This document shows, piece after piece, positions 6,474-14,927 of a stretch of 34,840 nucleotides of DNA. The stretch covers positions 1 through 34,840 of the forward strand of contig NZ_BJDN01000027.1 of assembly GCF_005405165.1 (NCBI RefSeq), given 5' to 3'. Made by a program: the position numbers and the translations under genes. Origin of the DNA: Loigolactobacillus binensis. Lineage in GTDB: Bacteria; Bacillota; Bacilli; Lactobacillales; Lactobacillaceae. A model generated the notes under the pieces. The model was not told the DNA's origin and did not search any database. It saw nothing but the letters and a program-made list of their open reading frames with translations. How positions within the stretch are numbered: position 1 is the first letter of the stretch; each line of letters begins with the position of its first letter.

Positions 6474-6542
6474 GTGGCGCAATGGACTTTGCTTTATCTG
6501 TTTTTTTTTGTAGCGATAAGCGAAAAAATAACGTTTGGGTCT

Positions 6543-6570
6543 TTGATATTGAGCGCAAATTTTATATGAT
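6543..6570 (+). promoter_or_regulatory. SigA-type promoter, apparently orphan
   Basis: TTGATA (6543-6548), 16 nt, TATGAT (6565-6570) on the plus strand. No intact plus-strand gene follows. The only open frame (ATG at 6608) runs into the foreign segment at the GAGCTC of 6647-6652. It may be the former promoter of the TauE/SafE-like gene whose 3' end survives at 8557-8718. Confidence 0.5.
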
Positions 6571-6662
6571 AGTCTGTAGGGTTCACGGTTTTCTCATATC
6601 CTTTTAAATGATACTGTTGTGGGTGGATTTTTTGGATGGGAGCTGTGAGCTCTTTTTTTGCG

Positions 6663-6708
6663 CAAAAAAGCCTGTTAATAGTTTACCGCTTTGTAAACTA
6701 GCAACAGG
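6663..6708 (-). terminator. Terminator of the YbjQ/zinc-ribbon/SPFH operon
   Basis: Minus strand: CCTGTT-GCTA-GTTTAC pairs with GTAAAC-TATT-AACAGG (6671-6708) and is followed by CTTTTTTG. It lies 29 bp beyond the YbjQ-like stop, so the foreign segment carries its own terminator. Confidence 0.75.
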
Positions 6709-6736
6709 AAAAAGTATAGAACTAATTAAATCTAAA

Positions 6737-7375
6737 TTAGTATTGTTTATTCTTTTCAATTATTACTGCATTGCCATTGGCGGTGACACCAAATACATAA
6801 GGCATGTATAAAGTTCCACCGTTTGAATTAACCGTTTCAGGATCAAGGGTTAGATAATCAAAGTCAACTCCAATTATAGCATTACAGCCAAGCGCAAATG
6901 CTTGCTCCTTTAGCTCAGCAAGGGCATTTCGCCGAATAGCAGTTAAGCTGCCCATTAATGCATCGCCAACATTAGTTGCACTGTGAAAGATACCTTCACG
7001 ACCCCGATCAATTTGTACAGCATCATCACCAGAAATATAGCCAGAATATTTTACAACTGTATAGCCATCAAAGTTAAATCCTGAAGTAATTAGCATTCCA
7101 GCTAAGGCCCTTTTTTTATTATCGGCAGCCTGCTTAACGGTCTGTATCCGTTCTAGTTCTGCCAATGCAGCAGTACGTTGACGTTCTTCTTGTGTCTGTA
7201 CTTGCTTTTTTACTTCTGCTTGAAAATCAGCGATAATTTCTGGTACGACTGAATCTTCGACTAATAGTCCACCGAAGGCAGATGTAGTCGTTCTATATTT
7301 ATCGCTATTTTTGAGAAAAACGCTTAATTGGTTTACTGGCAAATTATAATTACGTGCAATATCTTTTATTTTCAT
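6737..7375 (-). CDS. YbjQ/UPF0145 domain protein
   Basis: A 212-residue protein. The C-terminal half (about residues 100-212) is a YbjQ/UPF0145 'putative heavy-metal-binding' domain: MLITSGFNFDGYTVVKYSGY, NVGDALMGSLTAIRRNALAE, ALGCNAIIGVDFDYLTL and a final beta segment PYVFGVTANGNAVII. The fold forms pentameric or decameric assemblies in known members; its function is not established. The N-terminal third has an HTH-like stretch (KIKDIARNYNLPVNQLSVFL) and a charged coiled coil. The ATG at 7375 is preferred over the upstream TTG because AGGAGA precedes it correctly. It is last in an operon with the zinc-ribbon and SPFH genes and is clearly richer in A+T than the flanking genes, a sign of transfer. 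Confidence 0.72.
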   Translation of the reverse strand: MKIKDIARNYNLPVNQLSVFLKNSDKYRTTTSAFGGLLVEDSVVPEIIADFQAEVKKQVQTQEERQRTAALAELERIQTVKQAADNKKRALAGMLITSGFNFDGYTVVKYSGYISGDDAVQIDRGREGIFHSATNVGDALMGSLTAIRRNALAELKEQAFALGCNAIIGVDFDYLTLDPETVNSNGGTLYMPYVFGVTANGNAVIIEKNKQY

Positions 7376-7410
7376 ATTTATGTTCTCCTGAATGAAGGTC
7401 AATTTTAAAA

Positions 7411-7659
7411 TTATAGGTATTTTAGAATTTCTTGGTTCATTGGATCAATATCCAAGATAAGGTTTGCATACAGACTTGCATTAGCTGGATCAGTTTCAAT
7501 TTTACGCAGTAAGTTTTCGATATCGCTATCAAGAGAAATAGTTGTTTGTTTTTCTTGTTTTTCTGGAATAAAGGTTGAGTCACAATAATTGCAGACCAAA
7601 TTGCCAGCTATTTTTGAAAAATCACTGGCACCACAGTTTTTGCATTTAAAATTATGCAT
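7411..7659 (-). CDS. Zinc-ribbon protein
   Basis: An 82-residue protein with an N-terminal zinc ribbon: CKNCGASDF ... VCNYCDSTF, two CxxC pairs about 16 residues apart. An acidic helical tail follows (LDSDIENLLRKIETDPANASLYANLILDI). Small proteins of this kind often accompany SPFH-domain proteins, for example in the ydjFGHI-type envelope-stress operons of Bacillus, where they are thought to act as adaptors at the membrane. Here it lies between the SPFH and YbjQ-like genes with short gaps (about 20 and 35 bp), so the three form one transcript. The ATG has GAGG at the right distance. AT-rich codon use matches the island. Confidence 0.65.
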   Translation of the reverse strand: MHNFKCKNCGASDFSKIAGNLVCNYCDSTFIPEKQEKQTTISLDSDIENLLRKIETDPANASLYANLILDIDPMNQEILKYL

Positions 7660-7680
7660 AAAGTTTACCTCTAAAAAATA

Positions 7681-8580
7681 TTATAATCCCATTATTTCCT
7701 TCTTTTTTTGATCAAATTCATTTTGTGAAAGAATACCGGCATCGAGTAATTGTTTTAACTTAGTTACCGTATTGATTTGCTCGTCAATCGACATGGTTGG
7801 CTTAGACTCAGCATTGGTACCCATATTTTGGGCCATATTCATACCGAATAACATTCCGGCGCTATCCCCTAAACCATTAGATTGAATTCCCTGAGCAATT
7901 TTTTGTTGTGCTGCGATATTTGCAGTTTTTTGAGAAACATCAGCATATGCATTGATATTCATTTTATTAGTAGAATACTGGTTAACAAGTAGTTTTGATT
8001 CTGCTGAAAATTCAATATTCTCCACACCAACAGCTATAAGTACTAAGCCGAATCTATTTTTCCAGTTTTTAACATATGAATTATTTTCGATCATTTTGGC
8101 TACAATATCATTGGACTTAGCAGGAAGTTGGGAAATACGATACTTATCTGATAATGTATTTAACGCTACAGTAAATGATTGAAGAAATTCAGATAATAGT
8201 TGGCTACGCGCCGCTTTATCGTCGAAAGAATAGGAACTGGTATTTACTGGAACAAATTCACGAATAAACTTTACTGGGTCTACTATTTTAAGTGAAAAGG
8301 CTCCAAAAGCTATAATCTCTAAATCTACACCGTAAAATAAATCATGGTAAATTTGCGGTCCCTTTGTTCCGAATCTAATTCCCCTAATTTCACGAAGATT
8401 TACAAAAGCAACTTGTTTATTATCCGCTGTCTGTCCGCCGTAACCGAAACGATCAAAGGTCTGCTCAAGAATTGATCGTGAGGCGTCATTATCATTAAAT
8501 ACTGAATCTTGCCCATTTTGATATTCATAACCGCCTGCTTCACTAATTACTTCTTTGAGCTCCTTTGGTTCATTATTCCG
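7681..8580 (-). pseudogene. SPFH-domain (YdjI-like) protein, 5'-truncated
   Basis: The open frame runs from about 8600 to 7681 but lacks a start near its upstream end; the first ATG (8094) is deep inside the domain. Before it one reads SVFNDNDASRSILEQTFDRF, VAFVNLREIRGIRFGTKGP and VDLEIIAFGAFSLKIVDP, and after it ENIEFSAESKLLVNQYSTNK, typical of SPFH 'virion core'-type proteins. These are followed by a linker with GMNMAQNMG and a short C-terminal SHOCT-like motif (LKQLLDAGILSQNEFDQKKKEIMGL, about residues 113-137 counted from the ATG). Family members begin about 80 residues earlier; that part is missing and the frame meets the TauE/SafE remnant at 8557-8580. Such proteins are linked to envelope stress and membrane scaffolding. 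A short product from 8094 is possible but unlikely to fold. Confidence 0.7.
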
Positions 8581-8718
8581 GCCGCGCTGATCGGCGGGTA
8601 CCTAGGCTCGATTTTTAGCCATATTTTACCGGCTAAAAAAGTGACGTTAGTCTTTCAAGGGATGCTGCTACTCGTTATTTTGATCAATGTTTATAACGGC
8701 TTGATGCTGCTGGTATAA
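8557..8718 (+). pseudogene. 3' end of a TauE/SafE-like membrane exporter gene
   Basis: The plus frame reads LLWFIIPAALIGGYLGSIF then HILPAKKVTLVFQGMLLLVI and ends in a hydrophobic helix. This resembles the last two membrane helices of TauE/SafE (TSUP) permeases, where PAALIGG-LG is typical. The preceding 48 bases of the frame (8509-8556) belong to the AT-rich island and do not fit the family. The GC-rich remnant and the AT-rich island meet at GAGCTC (8557-8562), the same six bases that end the truncated open frame at 6608-6652. The rest of the exporter gene is absent from the window. Confidence 0.5.
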
Positions 8719-8816
8719 CATGAGTTGGTTAAGTGTGGAGATAATTTTCCTCCGCTCTGCTTCAATGTTATACTAGAACAGTAAGCGGATACAGACCAAA
8801 CATTGGAGGAGCGGTT

Positions 8817-9437
8817 ATGGCAGACGATTTAGGCAACATTACGCAGGTTTTAGATCACAAAATTAGCAAATTGGTTAAGCAGCCAGTTGATGACTGGCTG
8901 GCTAAGTTGCAGCCGATTTATCAAGCCGGCATGAGTGCTGGTATCGGCGGGGCTTTTTTGCGGTATTTAAGCGCCGCAACTGGGATCACAATGGCCAAGT
9001 TGCCGGAAAAGGTGCCTAATTTTGAACAGATCTCTAAGGAACGAACTCAACAAGTCTACAAAACTTTGACCGATAAATTAGCGGACACGCAGGCGCAAGA
9101 TTTTAAGATTATGGAAAATCGGATCACCGGGCAGATCATGCGGGCCAATACGACGCTTAGCTGGGAGCAGGTGCAGGCGGCACCTGCGGCTACGTTGAAC
9201 CCCGAGGATCTGTTGGCGATTTACTTTTTCGGTTTTCAATACGGCTTCCAGATCAGTTTCTGGGCTGGCTTAGTCGAGTATGACTTTGTTTACGAGCAAC
9301 AGAAATTGACTCAGGAAGCAGGGGCGCAGTTGGCGCAACAAGCTGCCGTCACTGAAACCAGTGAGCAGCTACAATTTGCCCAGCAGCACGATGATATTTT
9401 ATTTCAAACTTATCAGTATTTAAATAATGCCTTTTAA
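8817..9437 (+). CDS. Unknown soluble protein, 206 aa
   Basis: I do not recognise this protein. It has no signal peptide and, apart from a moderately hydrophobic segment (AIYFFGFQYGFQISFWAGLVEY, about residues 134-155), no membrane helix. A Gly-rich turn (YQAGMSAGIGGAFLRYLSAA, about residues 34-53) is followed by charged helices and a Gln/Ala-rich coiled C-terminus. It looks like a helical cytosolic protein, possibly an oligomer. The ATG has a strong SD (TTGGAGGAG), and a -10-like TATACT lies at 8769-8774 with no clear -35. It stands alone between the exporter remnant and a bidirectional terminator. GC-rich codon use like the host suggests a resident gene. Confidence 0.75.
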   Translation: MADDLGNITQVLDHKISKLVKQPVDDWLAKLQPIYQAGMSAGIGGAFLRYLSAATGITMAKLPEKVPNFEQISKERTQQVYKTLTDKLADTQAQDFKIMENRITGQIMRANTTLSWEQVQAAPAATLNPEDLLAIYFFGFQYGFQISFWAGLVEYDFVYEQQKLTQEAGAQLAQQAAVTETSEQLQFAQQHDDILFQTYQYLNNAF

Positions 9438-9495
9438 ATGAAGCGAGTCGTTACGCTGGTGGTCAGTGGGGCGGCTTTTTTTCATGGAAGCGATC

Positions 9496-9534
9496 AAAAA
9501 AGCGCACTTGAACGACTTCAGTTCAAGCGCGCTT
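9496..9534. terminator. Bidirectional terminator
   Basis: AAGCGCACTTGAAC (9500-9513) pairs with GTTCAAGCGCGCTT (9521-9534). Read on the minus strand it is followed by a run of T (9496-9501), which fits termination of the SufT-like gene. It may also stop the plus-strand gene ending at 9437. Confidence 0.75.
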
Positions 9535-9542
9535 AAGTATTA

Positions 9543-9884
9543 TTAATGTGCGCTGATACCTAGCGCAATACGGCCTAAGCGGCTGATGCGATCCATTTTC
9601 CAGCGCGGTGCCCAGGCGATCTCCACGTCCACTTGGTTGATCTCGTCTAATTGACTGAGTTCTTCTTTGATGCCGACGGGGATCGATTCGATACAGCCAC
9701 AAACCATTTCGGTAAAGGTGGTGACGATTTTGATGGCGCCATTAGCGTCTAAATCAATTGCGTAGATTAAACCTAGATTATAAATATCTAAGCCAATTTC
9801 TGTATCGTAAACCTTTTCCAATTTAGCAATTATTTTATCGCCGATAGCGGCGGCGCGATCATTAATTGTAATATCTGTACGCAT
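9543..9884 (-). CDS. SufT/DUF59 Fe-S cluster maturation factor
   Basis: A 113-residue single-domain MIP18/DUF59 protein. Signature segments are DTEIGLDIYNLGLIYAIDL (the DPE-like/YDLGLI motif), IKIVTTFTEMVCGCIESIP (the hydrophobic strand plus the conserved Cys) and DVEIAWAPRWKMDRIS. These factors help deliver Fe-S clusters to client enzymes; in Staphylococcus aureus SufT has been implicated in maturation of aconitase and lipoate synthase. The ATG at 9884 is chosen because AAAGGA lies about 9 nt upstream; the TTG at 9893 would touch the SD. Here the neighbours ilvD (divergent, 250 bp away) and lipA (6 kb away) both encode Fe-S enzymes, which fits a client relationship but does not prove it. Confidence 0.85.
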   Translation of the reverse strand: MRTDITINDRAAAIGDKIIAKLEKVYDTEIGLDIYNLGLIYAIDLDANGAIKIVTTFTEMVCGCIESIPVGIKEELSQLDEINQVDVEIAWAPRWKMDRISRLGRIALGISAH

Positions 9885-10051
9885 ATAACTCAATCCTTTC
9901 AGTCACGGGTTTGAAGCCGCTGACCAGGCCTGATGCTGGTGATTTTAATTTTGGCTAGGCGCAGGCAAACGTAACGTTAGTGTATGTGTATTTTTACATG
10001 AAATCAGGCCTTTTTTAAGCTATTTTTAATTTTTATCTAAGTAAATTCCCT

Positions 10052-10066
10052 AATAATCTGATATTT
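10052..10066. promoter_or_regulatory. Possible CodY box upstream of ilvD
   Basis: AATAATCTGATATTT matches 11 of 15 positions of the CodY motif AATTTTCWGAAAATT and lies 76-90 nt upstream of the ilvD ATG, in an AT-rich leader. CodY control of branched-chain amino acid genes is well known. With four mismatches this is only suggestive. Confidence 0.35.
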
Positions 10067-10141
10067 GTATTGGAATATGATGAGCGCAGATGTAAAATGT
10101 TTACCAAAGTAGTAAATACAGCTTTGAAGGGAGCTTTTTAT

Positions 10142-11848
10142 ATGACTGACGAGCAATCGAAGCAGAATTTGCGGATCAGAAGTCACGTTTATGATGGTAT
10201 GGTGCGCTCGCCGAACCGCGCTTTAATGCGGGCGACGGGGATGCAGGATGCGGATTTTGAGAAGCCGATCGTCGGTGTGATCAGCGCTTGGGCGGAGAAC
10301 ACACCGTGTAATTTACATTTGGAAGAATTAGGTAAGTTGGCGAAAAAAGGGGTCACCGCGGCTGGCGGCTGGCCGGTACAATTCGGTACGATCACGGTGT
10401 CCGATGGGATCTCCATGGGCACGCCGGGGATGCGCTTTTCGTTGCCTTCCCGGGATGTGATCGCGGATTCTGTGGAAACGGCGATCAGTGGCCACAACTG
10501 TGACGCATTTGTCGCCATTGGTGGTTGTGACAAGAACATGCCTGGTAGTATGATCGCCATCGCCAATACGGAAGTTCCGGCGATCTTCGTTTACGGCGGC
10601 ACGATCTCACCTGGTAAATTAAATGGTCAGGATATTGATCTGGTTTCTGTTTTTGAAGCGGTCGGTCATTGGAACCATAAGGACATGACCACGGAAGAAG
10701 TGCGCGCGATCGAATGTAACGCGTGCCCTGGCCCTGGTGGCTGTGGTGGGATGTACACGGCTAACACCATGGCGTCGGCGATCGAAGCCATGGGCATGAG
10801 TTTGCCGGGCTCCGCTTCCCATCCAGCAACGTTTGAAGTGAAGAAGCAAGATGTTGAAGCAGCCGGTAAGGCGGTACTAAACTTGTTAGCCAAGGGCATC
10901 TACCCGAAGGATATCATGACCCGGGACGCGTTCGAAAATGCGTTGACGGTGGTTATGGCCTTAGGCGGCTCGACCAACTCCGTGCTGCATTTATTGGCGA
11001 TCGCGCATGCCGCTAACGTTGACTTGACGATTGATGATTTTAATAAATTCCAGGAAAAGGTACCGCATATCGCTGACTTGAAGCCTAGCGGGCAGTACGT
11101 TTTCCAGGATCTTTATGAGGCTGGCGGCGTTGAAGGGGTCATGAAGTATTTGTTACAAAATGGCTACCTGCACGGCGATTGTTTGACGGTCACTGGTAAA
11201 ACAGTGGCGGAAAACTTGGCCACGGTGTCAGATCTAAAACCGGGGCAGAAGGTCATCATGCCATTGGAACATCCCAAGCGTCCAGACGGTCCACTGTTGA
11301 TCTTGCACGGTAATTTAGCGACTGAAGGGGCTGTAGCCAAAGTTTCCGGCGTTAAATCACGGCGCCATGTTGGTCCAGCCAAAGTCTTCAATAACGAAGA
11401 AGATGCGGTAGCGGCGGTGTTAGCCGATGAAGTCGTTCCTAACGACGTGATCGTGATTCGGTTCCAAGGGCCAAAAGGCGGCCCGGGGATGCCGGAAATG
11501 TTGTCCTTGTCCGGCATTTTAGTCGGTAAAGGCCAAGGTGAATCGGTTGCCTTATTGACGGATGGTCGTTTCTCTGGCGGGACCCACGGCTTTGTTGTCG
11601 GCCATATTGCTCCAGAAGCGCAAGATGGCGGCAATATCGCTTACTTGCACACCGGCGACATCATCACCATTGATCAGGACACCAAAGAGATCACAATGGA
11701 TGTTTCCGCCGCTGAATTGGCAAAGCGCAAGGCCGAAACCACGATCCCACCATTATATACGCGTGGGGTATTGGGCAAATACGCTCACTTAGTGTCCAGC
11801 TCAGCTAAAGGCGCGATCACCGATTTCTGGAAAAAGGACGAACGCTGA
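10142..11848 (+). CDS. ilvD: Dihydroxy-acid dehydratase
   Basis: IlvD removes water from 2,3-dihydroxy-isovalerate or -methylvalerate to give the 2-keto acids for valine, isoleucine and pantothenate synthesis. It is a cytosolic Fe-S and Mg2+ enzyme. The family blocks are all present: [41 protein letters not shown] with the cluster Cys residues, [25 protein letters not shown] and the near-terminal [17 protein letters not shown]. Length (568 aa) is normal. The ATG at 10142 is chosen since GAAGGGAG precedes it; the upstream ATG at 10070 would add an unrelated tail. The gene stands alone, with no ilvBNC or leu genes in the window, and ends before a strong bidirectional terminator. A CodY-like site lies in its leader. 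Confidence 0.95.
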   Translation: MTDEQSKQNLRIRSHVYDGMVRSPNRALMRATGMQDADFEKPIVGVISAWAENTPCNLHLEELGKLAKKGVTAAGGWPVQFGTITVSDGISMGTPGMRFSLPSRDVIADSVETAISGHNCDAFVAIGGCDKNMPGSMIAIANTEVPAIFVYGGTISPGKLNGQDIDLVSVFEAVGHWNHKDMTTEEVRAIECNACPGPGGCGGMYTANTMASAIEAMGMSLPGSASHPATFEVKKQDVEAAGKAVLNLLAKGIYPKDIMTRDAFENALTVVMALGGSTNSVLHLLAIAHAANVDLTIDDFNKFQEKVPHIADLKPSGQYVFQDLYEAGGVEGVMKYLLQNGYLHGDCLTVTGKTVAENLATVSDLKPGQKVIMPLEHPKRPDGPLLILHGNLATEGAVAKVSGVKSRRHVGPAKVFNNEEDAVAAVLADEVVPNDVIVIRFQGPKGGPGMPEMLSLSGILVGKGQGESVALLTDGRFSGGTHGFVVGHIAPEAQDGGNIAYLHTGDIITIDQDTKEITMDVSAAELAKRKAETTIPPLYTRGVLGKYAHLVSSSAKGAITDFWKKDER

Positions 11849-11960
11849 TTTAAACAACGCTTAGTGGTGACTTTAGCCGTGGTAGCCGGTTAGCATAATT
11901 CACTACCGCGGCCAAGGCCCATTAAGCAAAACGAGCCGCAAAATTAAAATCACCAGCATA

Positions 11961-12005
11961 AAAAACGGCCAATTAAGCGGCTTATTCGCTTAACTGGCCG
12001 TTTTT
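11961..12005. terminator. Bidirectional terminator between ilvD and the flavoprotein gene
   Basis: AAAAACGGCCAATTAAGCG pairs with CGCTTAACTGGCCGTTTTT around a short loop. A/T runs on both sides allow it to serve both converging genes. Confidence 0.88.
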
Positions 12006-12009
12006 AGTT

Positions 12010-13623
12010 TTATTCCGCAAGTACTTGAACGTTAAAGCCGTTGCCGGCTAAAAGCCGCGCGGCGTTGTAGGGGCCTGCGCCTTTGCGGAAGGTGATGTAA
12101 ATTGGTTGCTCAGTGGGCAATTCGTTTAAGCGCGCTCGCAGCGCGCTTAGGGGAATGTGGTGTGTTGCCAGGACGCTGCCGCTAGCTGGTTGGCCGGCTT
12201 CGCTAATATCGAGGAAGTAGGCGGTTTTACGTTCAGCCACCGGAATAGCGGCTAGGTCAACGGTGACCACAGCGCGCTGGAGCTGATTGATCGCCACGTA
12301 GCCGGCGGTATTCAACGGATCGCGGGTGGTGGAATAAGGCGGCGAATAAGGTAGCTCAAGGGCTGGCAGGTCGAACACAGTCAAGCGGCCGCTGATCGCT
12401 ACCGAAAGTTCACCGATTCGTTTGTCCACACCGCGCAGGCCCACCGCTTGGCCCCCAAGCAGTTTCCCGCTTTGATCGTCAAATAACAACTTCAAATTCA
12501 GCCGCTGGGCACCTGGATAAAACGCGGCGTGGTCAAAGGGGGTAATGAAAATCGTCTGGTAATTAGTGATGCCGGCGGCTTGCAGCGCTTGTTCGGTGTA
12601 ACCGACAAAGCTGGCGGTCAGATTGAAGATCTTAGCCACGCCGCTACCGATGAAGCCCGGATAGGTTAGTGCTTTGCCGCTGAGAATGTCGGCTAATAAA
12701 TGGCCTTGGCGGTTGGCTGCGCTGGACAGCATGCTCGGCGTGGCCAAGCCGGTGATGTAACTTTTAGTTTCGATCACGTCACCAATGGCGTAAATAGCGG
12801 GCAGATTGGTGGCCAACTTTTCATCGACGATAATGTGGTGGTCGGCGGCTAATTTGATGCCCGCAGCGGCCGCGACCTCACTGTTAGGGCGCACACCGGT
12901 GGCAAAAATCACCAGTTCAGTGTCCAAACGTGTCCCGTTGGCCAGTAAAAGTTGCCGACCAGCGGCCTCAATCGCAGTGATCGTTTGGCCTAACTGCAAC
13001 GTGATCCCGTAACTTGTCAGTTCTTCGGCGATCAGCGCGGCGAGCTCAGCATCATAAGGAGCGGCCACCGTCGGCAGTTGATCGACCACGGTGACCGCAA
13101 TGCCACGGGCGTGCAAGTTTTCAGCGATCTCCAGGCCGGCCACACCGGCGCCGACTACGGTTGCCGTTTGCGGCTGTTGCTGAACTAAAAACTGCTTGAT
13201 TGTTGCCGCGTCCTCCAGGTTGCGCAAGGTGAAGCAATTGGTGGCCGCAGCCAAGCCCTTGATCGCCGGTAAAACGGCGCGGGACCCAGTGGCTAAAACT
13301 AAAACATCGTACTGTTCTTGATAGGTAGTTTGGGTGGTCAGATCAGTGACGGTGATCGTTTTGGTGGTGGCGTCAATAGCCGTCATTTCGTGCTGGACGC
13401 GGACTTCAATGTTGTTTTTTTCCTGCATAAGCGCCGGTGTCCGCTCGATCAAGCGGTCAAAATCGGTGACCACATCACCTAAATAATAGGGTAACGCGCA
13501 GCTAGCGTAGGAAATATGGGCGCCGCGCTCCAGCAACAAGATCTCCACCGTTTCGTCTAAGCGGCGCAAACGGGTGGCCAGTGAAGGCCCACCAGCTACG
13601 CCACCAATAATGATTACTTTCAT
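12010..13623 (-). CDS. CoA-disulfide-reductase-like FAD oxidoreductase with degenerate rhodanese domain
   Basis: A 537-residue flavoprotein of the CoADR/NADH-peroxidase family. It has an N-terminal FAD-binding GGVAGGPSLATRLRR, the redox cysteine in ISYASCALPYYLGD (family: SF-NCGLPYYIG), an NAD(P)H-binding VVGAGVAGLEIAE, the FAD segment IYAIGDVIE and the dimerisation domain (GFIGSGVAKIFNLTASFVGYTE). Relatives reduce CoA disulfide, persulfides or oxygen. The last 100 residues form a rhodanese-like domain, but where active rhodanese domains have Cys-(x)4-R this one reads ITFRKGAGPYNAARLL with no Cys, so sulfur transfer there is probably lost. The ATG follows AGGTAAG. The gene is alone; the 416-bp gap upstream (13624-14039) holds a good cre site and AT-rich promoter DNA. 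Confidence 0.85.
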   Translation of the reverse strand: MKVIIIGGVAGGPSLATRLRRLDETVEILLLERGAHISYASCALPYYLGDVVTDFDRLIERTPALMQEKNNIEVRVQHEMTAIDATTKTITVTDLTTQTTYQEQYDVLVLATGSRAVLPAIKGLAAATNCFTLRNLEDAATIKQFLVQQQPQTATVVGAGVAGLEIAENLHARGIAVTVVDQLPTVAAPYDAELAALIAEELTSYGITLQLGQTITAIEAAGRQLLLANGTRLDTELVIFATGVRPNSEVAAAAGIKLAADHHIIVDEKLATNLPAIYAIGDVIETKSYITGLATPSMLSSAANRQGHLLADILSGKALTYPGFIGSGVAKIFNLTASFVGYTEQALQAAGITNYQTIFITPFDHAAFYPGAQRLNLKLLFDDQSGKLLGGQAVGLRGVDKRIGELSVAISGRLTVFDLPALELPYSPPYSTTRDPLNTAGYVAINQLQRAVVTVDLAAIPVAERKTAYFLDISEAGQPASGSVLATHHIPLSALRARLNELPTEQPIYITFRKGAGPYNAARLLAGNGFNVQVLAE

Positions 13624-13820
13624 CAGCTTACCTCCGTTTTCAGTGTCCGCCAGCGGTTATTTAAACCTATCGTACACTGGTCACCCGCATTGCGGCAACA
13701 AATTAGAGTGGTTCTGGATAAACTAACGCTGAAGCTTGCCGATTATCGGTTTTGGGGAAGATTGGCGTTGGCCGACTGATGGCACCTTTTTATGGGTCAA
13801 CACGGCAAAACATCGTCATT

Positions 13821-13834
13821 TGTAAGCGCTAACC
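13821..13834. promoter_or_regulatory. cre-like CcpA site
   Basis: TGTAAGCGCTAACC fits the cre consensus TGWNANCGNTNWCA except for the last base. It lies in the divergent gap between the flavoprotein gene (198 bp upstream of its start) and the coiled-coil gene (206 bp upstream). Nothing else was recognised in this 416-bp gap beyond AT-rich promoter-like DNA. Confidence 0.55.
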
Positions 13835-14039
13835 TAAAATAAATTTATAAAATATTAAGTTGCGGTAACAACAGCGATCAAGGCGTTTTCATATTTTTTA
13901 TCCACCGCCCGAATTTACGATAACCTTTTCATTATGGATTTTATAGTAAAATACGTTTGCGCTGATTTTTAGTAAGTGCTACACTTAATCTCGCGGCAAT
14001 TTTTCAGCCGTAATTCAACATAAGGGGATTGAGCAAGCA

Positions 14040-14699
14040 ATGAAACGTAAATTAGTAAAAGTAACGATAGGTGTAGCAGCTGCAGTCACTTTAATTTTCG
14101 CGGGTTTTGGCGCCAAATCTTTGGCCGACAACTATTGGTCAGGTCACGCTGATGTTGTTGCCATCAATGCCGCTTTGGACAAGATCAACACGAAATTACA
14201 AACCAAAAATCAGGCGTTGGCCACTGCTAAAAGTGACCTCGCCCAGACCCAAACTGATTTGGCCACAACTAAGACGGCCTTGACTAGCGCGCAAACCGAT
14301 CTGGCGACTAGCAAGCAGCAGGTCACAACTTTACAACAGCAATTAACGGATCTGCAGAATAAGTATACCACGGATACCGCGAATTTAAATACGCAGATCC
14401 AGCAAAAAATTGCTGAGATCCAACAGAAAATCACTGACGGCAATAATGCTGTGGACGCTAAACAAAAAGAAGTCGATGCTAAACAGGCCGAAGTGGACAG
14501 CAAGCAAAAAGAAGTGGATACCGCTAACCAAACGATTGATAGCTTAAATAGTAAGGTTACGGACTTACAACAACAATTAGCCACTGAAAAAGCTAGCAAA
14601 ACAAGTCAATTAACGCAGGATCAAAAAGATCTGCTTCAAGCACAACAGGACGTTAGCGATACGAAAACAAAGGCTGAAAGTATTGCCGCTCAAGAATAA
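14040..14699 (+). CDS. Secreted or membrane-anchored coiled-coil protein
   Basis: A 219-residue protein with an N-terminal signal/anchor: MKRKLVK, then a hydrophobic run (VTIGVAAAVTLIFAGFGAKS) and ADNYWS. There is no lipobox Cys. From about residue 45 to the end it is a continuous Gln/Lys/Asp/Ala-rich coiled coil with heptad spacing, including three near-identical seven-residue units (VDAKQKE, VDAKQAE, VDSKQKE, about residues 137-157). It is probably exposed at the cell surface or tethered in the wall-membrane space; no enzymatic domain is visible. The GGGGATTGAG upstream acts as SD. Many lactobacilli encode one such orphan, but the function is not known to me. A cre-like site lies 206 bp upstream. 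Confidence 0.75.
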   Translation: MKRKLVKVTIGVAAAVTLIFAGFGAKSLADNYWSGHADVVAINAALDKINTKLQTKNQALATAKSDLAQTQTDLATTKTALTSAQTDLATSKQQVTTLQQQLTDLQNKYTTDTANLNTQIQQKIAEIQQKITDGNNAVDAKQKEVDAKQAEVDSKQKEVDTANQTIDSLNSKVTDLQQQLATEKASKTSQLTQDQKDLLQAQQDVSDTKTKAESIAAQE

Positions 14700-14722
14700 G
14701 CACCGTTTATTTTAATCAGTAC

Positions 14723-14757
14723 AAGGCTGTGACCTAACTCAGGTGGCAGCTTTTTAT
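14723..14757 (+). terminator. Terminator of the coiled-coil gene
   Basis: AAGGCTGTGACCT pairs imperfectly with AGGTGGCAGCTT and is followed by a T-rich tail. Confidence 0.65.
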
Positions 14758-14784
14758 TTTTGGCCGCAACTTCACTTCTAAACG

Positions 14785-14802
14785 TTAAGGGTTATCCCTT
14801 AA
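14785..14802. repeat. Perfect 7-bp inverted repeat
   Basis: TTAAGGG-TTAT-CCCTTAA, a second hairpin in the 313-bp gene-free gap 14700-15011. An open frame across this gap (14760-14978) has no SD or recognisable product and overlaps these hairpins. Confidence 0.4.
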
Positions 14803-14927
14803 TTTTAGCGGGTGCGGCTTTTTTATTTCCGCACAAACTAGCGGCCACCAAGCCAGGAAAACGCCTAACCAGTAGCTTTGCTTTTGAGCTGAATTTCACA
14901 AAAAAAGTGGTGGCGGTAACAATTTAC

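Noticed and set aside
6608..6811. Plus-strand 67-codon frame from ATG 6608
   Set aside because: It runs through the minus-strand terminator into the YbjQ-like gene. At most its first 15 codons may be a remnant of the exporter gene.
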